A DNA stretch of 64,000 bases from Allacma fusca (GCA_947179485.1 OX359247.1:33332801-33396800); one strand, 5' to 3'; shown: positions 21,119-32,071, counted from the stretch's first letter. The notes: a model not told the origin generated them from the sequence alone. Numbers and translations: made by a program.

Positions 21119-22640
21119 ACAGGGTTGTAAAAATGAAAGTGCTAAGGCATCATGCACATTTTGAGCATTTTCAAATCTGGGCCCAACTGAAAATGTTTTG
21201 CATTTTTGGCTTATTACACTATTTCTTCGCAAGGGAGTTTTCAGGTGAATGTAACCAACGTAACGCCAACCTTCCTAAAGACTCATTTCTGAAAACTTTA
21301 GTGTCATCTCATATTGTTTCTCATGAGTTTAGTAACTATAATTGCCTTAGATCAATTGATAATATTTAGTTGAATTGGGGATTAGGAACCACCTCATCCA
21401 TTGCTCTGTGAATGGAATACATTTATTATGCTTTCATACAAATACTATGTGGATGCATACAAGAGGCTATATGTTTTGTGCATATTTCTCAGTTTTCAAT
21501 TCTATCACCCTGGATGCATAGGTAATACTAAATCCAAACCAGTGCAACCTTGTTCTCTGTTCTTACGGGTCATGTCCATGGTTGGCCAATTGAAAATGCC
21601 ATGGCATTTTGGGCATTTTGCCTGCCGAAAATGCCCGGTCATTTTGGGCATCTATGGCATTTTTGGCATATTCAATCATTTCTTGGGATACTTCTGCCTG
21701 GACGCTATCTATTATTTTTTAGCAAGGTAAATTTCTATACATGTTTTGTTTGAACCAATGCAAATATCTTTATAATTGCATGCCTGAAATTTCATTAATT
21801 GTAGCGCGTCTTCATCCACTATACTAATCTCATTCCATTTTTTAATTGTAACTTGAGATTTAATCACGATACCTCGAATCGATAACAATATTCAGCTTCA
21901 TTGGTCAGACATTGGTAAAAATAAAATGTTGTGTAATTACTATCATAACAAGCGGTTGGATTATACCATAAACTGGAGTGCTCGCAAGGAAGTTTAAAAG
22001 CCCCAGTGGAGGTAAAACGGGAATTATCCAAATGTAGTACCAAAACGTGTATTGATCTCGACAACGATGTGACCAAAGAAATCGCTTTAAGTTCACAAGA
22101 ATCAGCGTTGGTCAAATCATTCTCAACAAAGCCAGAACCGAGTTCATCAAAACAAATTAGACATGATTATCATGTGTTTAAAATATCCCTGCAATCCCCG
22201 AATTGGGAAAAAAATATTTTAGATGATGACGAAAATTATAGTTTTACTTTTCACGAGTCCGAAGGTGAGTTGATGTTGAGGATATTGTTGAATTAGATTT
22301 ATAATACACATGGGAAGAAACGATGTAGAAATACTAACAGTTTACAAATTGCTATGCTTTAGATTAATTAATTCTGTAAAATGTATGTTTTTAAATGAAG
22401 TTTGACATTTAAAAAAATCTTTAAACAAGAGCATTAAATAATGATTATGTACAAAATAATCAAAAATGCCCAAAATGCCTGCCGAAAATGCCCAAAATGC
22501 CGGGCATTTTGAAAGTTAGGCATTTTTGGCATTTTCAGGGCATTTTTGGCATTTTCAGGGCATTTTTGGCATTTTCAGGGCATTTTCAAGCGGGCAGGCA
22601 TAAAACCGAGGGTGTTTTCATTTGGCTAACTCCGGTCATG
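21119..22640. mobile_element. Decayed element with CAGGGTTG end and TGCC/GGCA reiterations
   Basis: The left end, CAGGGTTGTAAAAATGAAA, is the complement of the end of a related repeat at 60609 (TTTCATTTTTGCAACCCTG). The interior has blocks of GGCATTTTTGGCATTTTCAG repeats at 21580-21680 and 22465-22600. Between them 21880-22000 translates to a stretch (WSDIGKNKMLCNYY) that looks like a broken BED-type zinc finger. A 22006-22296 frame, rich in Ser, Glu and Lys, follows. A hAT-type origin is plausible, but no target duplication is seen and the right boundary is approximate. Confidence 0.45.
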
Positions 22641-23230
22641 TCCACAACTCACAACGCGGAGACCTGTGTGACAGCTCCTTGGAAAGTCCATAAAGGTTCC
22701 TGCAAACGATAGCGTCCAAAAATACTTGCAAATGCTGAATATAATATTCTTTGACTTACTCCCACATGCAGGTTGGAGGGGGCGGGATAAAAAATCGGAA
22801 ACACTTAAAACCAGGGTGCCCAGAAGTCCTGATTTGACGTAGGGTTACCTGATGACCTGATGAGCTTGAATTTAGTCCTGATTTCAAACTAGCTGAGAAA
22901 AATATCACTTTGTAACATTTTGGGGTAAAGTGAATAAAATATGTATTTACTAAATGTACCGCCCGGTGATGGTAAGGGTAGTAGACCCGTAATAGGCAAT
23001 AGTTAGTGGAAATGTCGAAACCAAGTATGAGTATGTGCTGAGCAATAATGATGGAAAATGATGGCTGGGGAAAACTGAGACGTGTGATAAATTGACAAAT
23101 TAAAGTTTATTTTCCATTATTAATTCTGGCTTGATTTCAGGTGTACTTCTGCAGACAGATCGGTTTCTTCGAACAAAACAAATATTTTTTTAAAATATTG
23201 ACACCTCAATTGCGCTTGCCTGTAGACACA
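22641..23230. other. No gene seen
   Basis: Ordinary AT-rich sequence without a supportable frame or repeat. Confidence 0.4.
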
Positions 23231-23237
23231 ACACAGA

Positions 23238-23992
23238 ATCCTCTCTTCTAAGTTGAAAGAGTTGATAGTGACCGTGATGGTAAGAATCAAATATTCGCGC
23301 GCTCATTTAACTTTATTACTGTACGAGCACTGCACAGCCAGCAAATTCCTGGCTTAGCGAGGAAAATGTAAAAAGGGTAGACAGTAAATAATAGTTGTAT
23401 GCAATAGCTAGCTGCACAACCCTAGTAAATGTGTAGACTAATGTACGGTAAAACGATTTTTTCAATTAATTTTGCTTTAAATTTTTTAAAATGATTCTCT
23501 CTTCTAATTTGAAAGAGTGAGTGGGCCGTCTTGGTTGTGGACGGCTGCCCGTGCAATGTCGCCGCCCTTGCTACTGTATAATGCTTTAATTTTTTTAGGA
23601 TAATTTTCATAATTTATTTAGTCAGCTATTGCTGGCTCAGCAAATAAAAAAAATCTCGCTTTTTGAATCTCAAAATAAATCCGCAAAAAAATTTAATTAT
23701 TTATTTTATTTTATTATTTTAAAATTAATAATTTCGAGTTATTAAGACTTTGTAACATCCTTTTTTCATTTGAGCAACATTATTTTCATTCAAAAAAAAG
23801 AAAAAAAAAGAAAAAGCGCAAAACAGTATAACGCTTTAATATTTTTTTTAATTTAAAAAAAAATAATTTTAATAATTTATTTAGCCAGTTATTGTTGGCT
23901 CAGCCAATAAAAAAAGCGCGCGAATATTTGAATCTTACCATCACGGACACGGAGACGGAGACTATCCACTCTTTCAACTTAGAAGAGAGGAT
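23238..23992. repeat. Foldback repeat with nested copies
   Basis: The left arm begins ATCCTCTCTTCTAAGTTGAA at 23238. Its complement ends at 23992, with good matching over about 65 bp including the GCGCG block. The loop contains further half-copies (TCTTCTAATTTGAAAGAGTG at 23500) and AGCCAGTTATTGTTGGCTCA motifs. Pieces of the same family reappear at 36500-36620. Confidence 0.65.
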
Positions 23993-24059
23993 AGCAAGCC
24001 GCTATGTACGATTCTATTTCACTATATAGCGAAGCAAGCCGGTGGTATTTACAGCAAGC

Positions 24060-24180
24060 AAGGAAGTAAGCAAGCCGAGAAGCACAGCGAGCTGGAACTG
24101 GAAAAGCTCTCCTCTGCAACAGAGTTTGAGAGTTTCAGTTCAGCTCGCTGTGCTTCTTCTCGACTACCTTGCTTGCTGAT
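24060..24180. repeat. Short palindrome next to the foldback
   Basis: AAGCACAGCGAGCTGGAACTG at about 24080 pairs imperfectly with CAGTTCAGCTCGCTGTGCTT at 24137, around an A- and G-rich loop. Confidence 0.55.
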
Positions 24181-24187
24181 CGTCGCT

Positions 24188-24373
24188 GAAGAGGCAAAAT
24201 GGTCTACATGCATTTTCGATTAAAATCAAAATGGTCTACATGTAGTTTTACTAAATGCAAAATGGAATAGATGCATCAAGTTTTAAAAGCAATATGGTCT
24301 GCATACAATTTCGTCTAAAAGCAAAATGGTCTACATACAATTTCGCTTAAAAGTAGAATGGCCATTATGAAAG
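24188..24373. repeat. AAAATGGTCTACATG reiterations
   Basis: Five or six degenerate units of about 38-45 bp each contain GCAAAATGGTCTACAT. The complement recurs at 24670-24690 and at 36370-36390, where the sequence TGTAGACCATTTTGCC follows the assembly gap. Confidence 0.65.
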
Positions 24374-24661
24374 TACTCTCAAATCACTCAAAAAGTTTGC
24401 ATGTCTCGTTATCGAATGATTTATTACCCACGGCGCCTCCCGTAAAAAATTGACCCATCCATACGCGCGAAAATCGTATCGCATATGTTTTTCCATTGCG
24501 AGAGCAAAGGATTTCTAGATCAATAGATTTCTATCGCAATGGAAAAACATATGCGATACGATTTTCGCGCGTATGGATGGGTCAATTTTTTACGGGAGGC
24601 GCCGTGGGTAATAAATCATTCGATAACGAGACATGCAAACTTTTTGAGTGATTTGAGAGTA
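24374..24661. repeat. 128-bp inverted repeat without mismatch
   Basis: Arms 24374-24501 and 24534-24661 are exact complements over 128 bases, separated by a 32-base spacer. The left arm begins TACTCTCAAATCACTC; the right arm begins TCGCAATGGAAAAAC. No mismatch was found on letter-by-letter comparison. It sits inside AAAATGGTCTACATG repeats. A transcript would form a long hairpin. A fold-back assembly or library artefact is the alternative. Confidence 0.9.
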
Positions 24662-24839
24662 TACACACATGTAGACCATTTTGCTTTTAGTGAAAACTGG
24701 TTAGTAGTTAGAAAAGGAAGGGGTTCGCGCACTTCCGGTCCGGGTTCGAGCCCTTCCGGTCTGAGGTTTAGATAAGGTACTGCATTTGCAATATGGAACG
24801 ATTAGAAAAATATTTAGGGCAGATAAAAACGTTTCCCGG

Positions 24840-25030
24840 GTATATATGTATATAAATAAATAAATAAATATATATACATATATGTTCGTAGAAATGATTA
24901 TATATTAATATATATATATATATATATTCGTGAGAACTTTGAGTGTTCTGATTTCCCACGATATTTAAAGCTGATTGAACTTGTTACTTACATATATGAA
25001 TCTTTAAAATGATTATATATATATGTTTCT
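24840..25030. repeat. AT microsatellite block
   Basis: TATATA and AAATAAATA runs, including (AT)n near 24903-24926. Confidence 0.7.
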
Positions 25031-25042
25031 TTAAAATGATGC

Positions 25043-25258
25043 TTGCCATCTCATCTTGAGGGTTTGTCTGCGGAGGATCATAAAAATAATTCTCGTAAAG
25101 TATTTGTTCTCATGAATAATATTACTCAAATCAGCGAGTCAATGGTGGCGGGTGAGCAAGATATGCCGGATCTACTTGTTCGAACTTTTGACGTATTCCT
25201 GAAAGCGAATGAACTTAATCTCGGGTCCACGTTTAAACTCTTGTTTCTAACTTCTTGA
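25043..25258 (+). other. Possible coding fragment, unidentified
   Basis: A 71-codon frame, open upstream of its first ATG-like codon, with coding-like composition (for example MNNITQISESMVAGEQDM). The complementary strand is also open. It may be one exon of a gene or a decayed piece, but no family is recognised and no partner exon was found. Confidence 0.25.
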
Positions 25259-25415
25259 AACTGAAAGACAAAAATGTGAGGACCTACAAATACAGTATAA
25301 TCCTTACAATTAAGTACAATCCAAGTCTCCACATAATTAAGTGACTTATAAATTGCTATTACTAAATATTGAAGCTCTGGATAAGTTTCTAATATAAAAG
25401 TTTCATTCTTTTCAT

Positions 25416-25818
25416 CTATTCCTCTGTGAAAAACGAAATATTAAATTGGTCCGAACTGGGATCAACACCGGGAAGATCAGATGTAACCGTGACACCCACT
25501 TTCTGAGCTTTGAAGTAAACATCGATTCTCGAGCCTACCGTGTTACCTCTTCCGCCTGTTTGGAAAAAATGAGATTACTCAAGTTCAGCTAAGAATTTGC
25601 TACCACTTTTGCAAAATCCAATGTTTCTGGCAATTAATAGCAAGATAAGCTAAAAAATTGAAATACATACCTGGAACTGTTTGTACAACAACGCCATATT
25701 GATTTACTTGAGAATTTTTTAGAAATGTATCTCCGGTTGTGTCACTACTACCAGCAGCCATAATCGACATAAATAGTACAAAGTTAAGGATTGGCTTCCA
25801 GAATTCCGTACAATCCAT
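25416..25818 (-). CDS. Small secreted protein, phase-1 cluster gene A
   Basis: Two exons, 25818-25671 and 25555-25416, joined in phase 1, encode 95 residues. The ATG opens a plausible signal peptide (MDCTEFWKPILNFVLFMSI, then MAAGSS), the only one found in this cluster. The mature part has two G-x-T stretches, DTTGDTFLKNSQVNQYG and GGRGNTVGSRIDVYFKAQ. It ends in an acidic tail, and cysteine is absent after the signal peptide. The intron has GTATGT and ACAG. No family is recognised. It is the 3'-most gene of a minus-strand cluster sharing phase-1 exon borders. Confidence 0.55.
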
Positions 25819-25942
25819 AATTTAATCTCTTTCTACAAGAGCAGGGTTTAAGAAAAAGCTGGCAGAATTAGTTTTGTGAATTTGCCATTTGAAACAGGCG
25901 TTTAATTCCTTTTGTGTGTTTCATGAGGAAATAATATTCTTC

Positions 25943-26646
25943 TCAGGAATTCATATCTATTTAAAAGGTTTTCTATTATAAGATTTTTGCAAAATAAGTC
26001 TACCTTGTTTCACAACTGTAGCCATATTATTAATTCGCGTATCACCGGTGAAAACATTCAAAAACGTCTTGTCCTCACCTGGAAGAATTAAAAGATTATT
26101 AATGCACAGTATAAGACTCATGATTTTTCGCAATTCATTTAAAGTTGAGTAAAAGAGTAACTCCATCCCTCCTTACCATTTGGCATGGTGAAAGTTTCCG
26201 GGGGACCAGATTCCGTCATATCGCCTGTATCAAGTGAGCTTTTGAAAGTGCCTGATTTCCCTGCAAGGCTTTCATCCTTCTTTTGACTTTTTTGATTGAG
26301 TCCAAGTGCCATAGCTATATGCAAATAAAGAACATTTATATTTTGTATTGATATTTTGTACCACACTTCTCTGCAACTACAATGAATAATCAAATCCATA
26401 ATGATGTTCTCACGGGACAAACGGTGTACGTGTACAATTATTATTTTGTGGGAACATCTCTAATAATAAGAGGAGCATTTAGTTAAGCATTTCTCATATT
26501 GAGGGTACACTTGTATAATTTTGTATTAAAAGAATTACCAGCATTTGCTTGGTCCATTCCTCCAATAGAACCGATATGCTTTCCTTTAGTGTCAAAATCA
26601 CTGTATAAATTATGCACTACGCTCCCATTTCCACCTGTTGCCTCAT
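25943..26646 (-). CDS. Phase-1 cluster gene B (5' end not found)
   Basis: Four consecutive exons can be joined, all in phase 1: 26646-26539, 26314-26177, 26078-26004 and 25956-25943 (stop TGA). All introns have GT and AG ends. The first exon reads EATGGNGSVVHNLYSDFD and ends MDQANA. The second is a polar segment (KSQKKDESLAGKSG). The third reads EDKTFLNVFTGDTRINN. The first exon is clearly duplicated at 28272-28192, with its 5' intron flank. A start exon lies further upstream and was not identified. Function unknown. Confidence 0.45.
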
Positions 26647-26866
26647 CTGTTTGACAAAGTAATGACGGGGCATTATAAGATTGTTTATTGGGATCAATAA
26701 TTAAATGCAGTTAACACAAGAATGGCTTAAAATTAATATCCTGGACATGCTAATGCAATAGACATATTAACAATCATCGTTTGTTTAACAACTTAAGGCA
26801 ACATTTTGCTAATAACAACAGACAACAAGGGATTAAATTGGCAGCAGGACATTCAGATGAAAACGT

Positions 26867-26961
26867 TTACCTTGGAGAATGCGATGTATTTCCTTTGAAC
26901 TTTCCGTGCCAGTATAATAAATTCTGGATTCTTCTCCCTAAGGAAACTTTACCTGGTTTAG
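26867..26961 (-). CDS. Possible terminal exon of another cluster gene
   Basis: A TTACAG acceptor is followed in phase 1 by 31 codons and a TAA stop, reading AKPGKVSLGRRIQNLLYWHG. The basic-hydrophobic helix-like run resembles the C-terminal part of gene E (RKSIGKFFRRLF) in character, not in exact sequence. No upstream exon is identified. Confidence 0.25.
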
Positions 26962-27622
26962 CTGTAAAATATCAAAGAGTTTGAGTATCTTGCTCTAAAT
27001 AATTACTATGTTACAGGGCGTTGCAAGTATGTTCCCCGTAGCCCATTTAATGAAGGATGGTAAAATATATTTGAATATCCTGCGTTTTAGCAAATTTTGC
27101 TATTAAAAACCCAACTTTTGGAAGCAATGGAAAAAGGAACAATTTCTTTAGTTAATATTTTACCACTGAAAACTTGATGATCATGAAAATAGGTTTGGAT
27201 GCTGAGTTTATAGTAAAAAATTACGACTTTGTGAACAAAAAATGTGAGGGAAGATTTAGGATTCTGCATTAATGAGTTAACAAAAGTAAATAGTTTTTTC
27301 TGCATTTAAATCTTGTCCCACAATTTTAATTCCTTCGAACAAGACTTTAGAAATTTGGCTGTTTCCAATTAAAAAAATCCTGATTTTGCTCAACTTCTAA
27401 GACCGTTTCGACGAGGGTCATTGAACTAATCCTTAATAGAATAAATTTTGAAATATCTGGAACATTTGACTAAAACACACGATATTACTATATTTACTTA
27501 GATTTGGCAAGAGGGACTCCGATCTGCAGCACTCGATGCATATTTTAAAAGTAAAATAAATGTAAACATTGAATGCTCGCAATTAATGAAATTAAATTTT
27601 ACTTCCTTACGTGGGCTAGAGA

Positions 27623-28272
27623 CTAAAGTGTTGTGCCAGCACTCTGGACGTTGTTAACATCCTTATGAATTGCATTTGCATTTAGATCCAGTAAATTACC
27701 TGAAAATAAGCAATAAACATGGGAATTTAAAGTCCAAAAATATGCACAAAAGTCTATTTGATGCCTTGACCGAAATAATTACAAAAATGTGTTTCTTACG
27801 TTATATATTAAATTAACAACAAATTAAATGTTGACCTACTTTTCGTGAGTGCTATGAGATCATTTAAGCACTCAATCATTTATTAAGGGGAAAAAATGCA
27901 GAGCCAAAGTACGTTGTAAACACTCGCTACTTTAAATTAGGCCATTAAAAAAAGCACTGTCTCTACAAGGAAAAACAAATGTTGAGGCACATTCCCATGT
28001 AAAACTCGCATGTAATTTCAAATAATAATTTTTTTCATTTTGAGGGAAGGTACTGCTGAATTTATTTGAGGAACGTGAAAAGAAAACAGCATTTTAAATC
28101 CAATTTATTCGCTACTGCGAACATGATTGAGTCTGGGAGTAATGTGTAATTACATTAGAACACTTGTGTAATTCTATATTAAAATAATTACCAGTATTTA
28201 ATTGGTCCATTCCAGTGTTGACGTTTCCGTACAAATTATGCACTACGTTCCCCGTCCCACCCGTTGCCCCAT
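27623..28272 (-). CDS. Phase-1 cluster gene C (5' end not found)
   Basis: Two exons, 28272-28192 and 27699-27623 (stop TAG), join in phase 1. The first, DGATGGTGNVVHNLYGN then MDQLNT, is a shorter paralogue of the first exon of gene B. The second ends the protein with NANAIHKDVNNVQSAGTTL. Intron sequence 5' of the first exon (AATGACGGGGCA) is also shared with gene B, so a genomic segment was duplicated. A possible upstream exon lies near 28500-28570 (GGIEESHMTPQTIQN), but its splice sites are unclear. Confidence 0.4.
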
Positions 28273-28619
28273 CTGTTTGATAAAGTAATGACGGGGCACT
28301 GTGAGATATTTTATTAGGATTAACAATTAAATGCAGTTACACAAGAACGGCCCAATTTCTGGAAGTTGCGGAAAAAGGAAGAATTTCTGAGGTTAATATC
28401 TTATCACTGGCGATTTGATGCTCATAAAACAATTACGGATATTGACATTAAAATTAACGTAATTGACATAATTGTTACAGTATACACTGCCAATAGCAAT
28501 TGTGTCGGAAATGTTTTAAAGGTAAAAACCCTATTTTGAATTGTTTGAGGAGTCATATGTGACTCTTCAATTCCACCTGTATTGTCCTTACTGAGTTGTC
28601 CTCGTATGATCAAATCACT

Positions 28620-29640
28620 GATGTTTTTAATTCTTGAATAAACTTTAATTTACTATTGCTAAAGAATAAATCTTGCTTAAGGAGTATAATTTAGCTGTAA
28701 GCTGTAAGAGCTAAATCTTAAAGGAGAAGACCACCATCACAAGAGGGTTTGAGAGGCGACAGTGAAATAAATCCCGTCAATTCACTTCTGTCAAATGCTC
28801 ATAAATGACAATGAGTTACTGAAAGTGAATGAGCTGCAAACTGACCCAAGCATTATAAAAGCTAATGGTCAGATTCAAGGCAAGTACATGAAATATACGT
28901 TTTGGTGTTTATCACAAGAAGTGTCTCCTGATTCGTATTTCCTCACACAATTGTATATCTTTTCAAGTAAAAGCTCGCTATTAGGGACCTCATTACAAAA
29001 GCCTATACTGTCTCCATACCGTCAAAAGTATTTACATATTTGAATGCACTCTCATTCACCCATATGTTAATTTTAGTTCCCAGGACTCTGTCTTGTCTCC
29101 TCCACTCAATAAATCACACTTGTGCGGTCTGGAATCATGACTGGAAACCGAGATGTTAGTTTAACAGAATCTGATGATACGCACATCCGTTCCCAGAACA
29201 AAAAACCAATGGTAATTACTTTTGCGTTAGCATATTGTATACATACAAGTTCTCGAGTCAAATTTGAGGTTTGTAAATACTGGGAAATACTCTTTACAGA
29301 GGAAAAAATTAACTCTCTGATTAATGCGAAAATTCTTAATAATGTGAGTCCAAGGAGAATAAACGCTGTTAAAGGAGGGTCTCTTATTGCGAGAGTAGAC
29401 TGTATAGTGCTAATTGAAGCACGCATTTGAGCGCAGATGAGAAGAAAATGCTCTCGACATTTTTTTCAATAAAATTTAGCACCACAAATTATTCTCTTAT
29501 TCATTCGTAAGCATAGAGTAACGACAGTTGACTTTGAAAGCTTAATGTTAGCAATTGAGCTTAAAGGCAGATTTGAAGGGAAAGAGTAAACACAGTAATG
29601 TCCTGACATTAGACTATTAACGCTCTCTAGTAATAAACAC
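28620..29640. other. No gene assigned
   Basis: Frames at 28795-29043 (+) and 29106-29430 (both strands) are open by chance or are decayed. None has splice or motif support. Confidence 0.3.
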
Positions 29641-29653
29641 ACGTATGTTGTCC

Positions 29654-29870
29654 CCATGCATTGTCACATTTTTGGCAGCAAAGGCGAGTATTTTCCGGTA
29701 CATATTTTTTTTAAGTGTTGGGCTATTAAAAGTGCCTTACTATTCATTTCTTCCATCAAAGCTTCCCCTAGACCAGGCTCGCCAGGAGAATTCAAGTCCT
29801 TTACTCCTTCAATGTCTTTTGACTCCGTTGTGCCTTCCTCCCGCGTGGAGATTTTGAGGCTAAAGAAATA
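29654..29870 (-). other. Possible exon of a cluster gene
   Basis: The minus strand is open across about 60 codons with an acidic coding-like stretch (GTTESKDIEGVKDLNSPGE). An AG followed by GC at about 29838 would give the phase-1 entry seen in neighbouring genes. It ends with a TGA at about 29654. A matching start exon was not found. Confidence 0.25.
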
Positions 29871-29976
29871 TCAAGTGTTTTTTTTTAATTTTGATTATTA
29901 ATGCTACTAAACTAAAGGAAATCCCGAGGGAAGTATTTAAATTATTATTTAATAATTTTAATTTAATTATTATAAT

Positions 29977-30509
29977 TTAATTATTACATGGCTCTATATC
30001 GCAAGGGGAATTTGAGTCAGAGGAAGATTCGGAGTCAGCATCTGCAATCTTCTTCCTCGCTTTCCTTCTTCCAGGTCCATTGTCCCCAGACGAAGGGACA
30101 GAATAATCTTGATTTCCTTCTGGGGAAAAAAATACTTGTGTGTATTCTGTGTAGATTATACTCTCCTAAATATTTACATACATAGTATGTTCTCCATTAG
30201 AGCATGTTTTAAAGAGCGCCCTGGAACTCCTTCAGATTTGACTCTCATAACGAAAAGATTGTATAAAAATTAGCATTGTGATTAACGGGCGGCTCAAATT
30301 AAATAGAAGAATTTAATAAATGCAGAATATACAACTTCAATTTTAATTCTCATAGGAGGAAGTCAATATGAGCCAAATTTTGATACTTTTAGTGGTGCTT
30401 TTATATAAGAGTATACTGTAAGGTTACCTTCGACACTTTTACGTTTTTCCTCTCTCTTCAAATCGCTCAGTGGTTGTTTCTTCCACAGAGTACTTATGCA
30501 AGGTCCCAT
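29977..30509 (-). CDS. Small charged protein, phase-1 cluster gene D
   Basis: Two exons, 30509-30428 and 30119-29977, joined in phase 1, encode 74 residues. It starts MGPCISTLWKKQPL: glycine at 2 and serine at 6 would suit N-myristoylation, with a cysteine at 4. A basic stretch follows (KREEKRKSV). Then comes a nuclear-signal-like run (RRKARKK) and a Ser/Asp/Glu tail ending SPCDIEPCNN. No domain is recognised. It lies between cluster genes C and E on the same strand. Confidence 0.45.
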
Positions 30510-31191
30510 GCTTGGTTATTCTCCACAGAAAAATTGCAATTAATGGATCAAATAATTAATTAATTACCTTATTTATTTTATAATTAATTCGATTAATAGT
30601 CACTACCCTGTCACAAGTGTATTTTGAAATTTTTATTTGTTTGAAAGACGTGGGATAGCAAATGGGGTACTGGAATATTTCCTTCACTTATCTTTTTTAA
30701 GGGTAGTGAAATTGTAAGGGTTTATAAATGAAACAATGAAATATTTGAGGAATTAATTACTTTTGACTAAACAATTATTGTTACCATTAGATGAGTTCAG
30801 TATTGTTAACAAATATATGACAAATCAGCTCTGAATTAAATACATGGGATTAAGTTGGGGAGAAATTGTTATTTGGAGGAATTTATTTGTATAGGATTGT
30901 TGTGGGAAAAATAAAGGGTGAAGATGGACAATGATTGTGAACGCAATGAATTTTAGTTCTTAGTAAAAAGACATTTGACAGAATGCATTTATATGTATAT
31001 TATACTTGTATATCTATATAATTGTAAGTCAATGGGAATTCATTCAAGTATTTTCAGTGAATTTTACAATAAAGTGTTAAAATGAAATTAGTCAGGGGAT
31101 AAAAATTATTATTTATTGTTTTTAATTATAACTTATTTTATTAATATTACTTATAATTGTTAATATATAATATTAAGGCAGTTTGTTTACA

Positions 31192-32071
31192 CTATAGGAC
31201 AGACGCATTGCAGCAGCTAAAAACAGTGACATTTCGAAAGCCGGGAAATAATCGTCGGAAAAATTTTCCTATGGATTTCCTGGTTCTGGAGAAGCAACCG
31301 GATTTCTTTGAGTCCTCATTTCCTCCATCAGTTTCATGGACTGTTTCGGATTTATCAAGAGGCTCATTTTCTTCTTCAATGAGATCCACAATACCATTGT
31401 TGTCTGAATCTGGTACCTCTGGATTTCCCCATATAGGTGTCAAAGTTGACAAATACAAAAATAATTGTTTAAAACCTTCACGTTCAAAAAATACAATAAT
31501 TATTGAAGTATTACAGATCGGAAAATAACTCACCCGGTTTTATTATTTTAGTAAAGGATTCGCCTTGCTCAACCAAATTTTCGCCAGCTAAATTACTAAA
31601 AACATCGCCCTTGGCATTTGGGTGTGGAATAAAAATTCCTTGTAATATTAAATTTGGTCATTTGGGAACGATCCACACAATGAATAAGTACAAAACTAAG
31701 GTTGGAAAAATTACCCAGCTCTATGTACGTTTCAGTGCGAGACCCCTTGGTGCGAGTCAGATTTTCTTCGGCTAAATTATGGTACACTGTTGTTCCATCC
31801 ACTGTAAAAATTAATAATAATTGTATAAAAGACCCTCACACAATTTTCATGTACTCCCTACAATAAGAAAAAAATGTCAGTGGAATTACAAAATATTTTC
31901 TGGACCTTGTTGTATATAAGTATATTGTTTTCCTTCTTGTCAGATATTACGAGCGATATTTGTTTCCACAGTATTTCCATCTCTTTTGGGGATATTGTCT
32001 TACATTCCGGCAATTTTAGGAAAAGGAGTTCGAGGGGTTTGCTCCTCCTTATTGTCAGTGTTGTGTCCCAT
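31192..32071 (-). CDS. Phase-1 cluster gene E, 172-residue repeat protein
   Basis: Five exons (32071-32004, 31982-31951, 31801-31715, 31638-31534, 31418-31192) join without a stop. The first intron is phase 2, all others phase 1. After a polar start (MGHNTDNKEEQTPRTP), three short related segments follow on separate exons: DGNTVETNIA, DGTTVYHNLAEENL and KGDVFSNLAGENL. An acidic linker (DLIEEENEPLDKSETV) comes next. A strongly basic amphipathic run, SRTRKSIGKFFRRLFPGF, and a C-terminal CC complete it. The repeated G-x-(T/V)-V-x-x-N-(L/I)-A unit is the hallmark of the cluster. There is no signal peptide. Short polar G/N/V repeats could form beta-arches, but this is a speculation. Confidence 0.5.

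Noticed and set aside
24539-24775. 78-codon frame beginning in the palindrome
   Set aside because: Half of it is inverted-repeat arm and the rest is reiterated repeat.
29106-29430. Frames of about 100 codons open on both strands
   Set aside because: No motif, no splice context consistent with the neighbouring phase-1 genes, and mutual overlap suggests chance.
25416-32071. Assignment of the phase-1 cluster to a fungal-type amyloid signalling motif family
   Set aside because: The G-x-V-x-x-N repeats vaguely recall such motifs, but spacing and length do not fit any consensus I can state; kept as unidentified.
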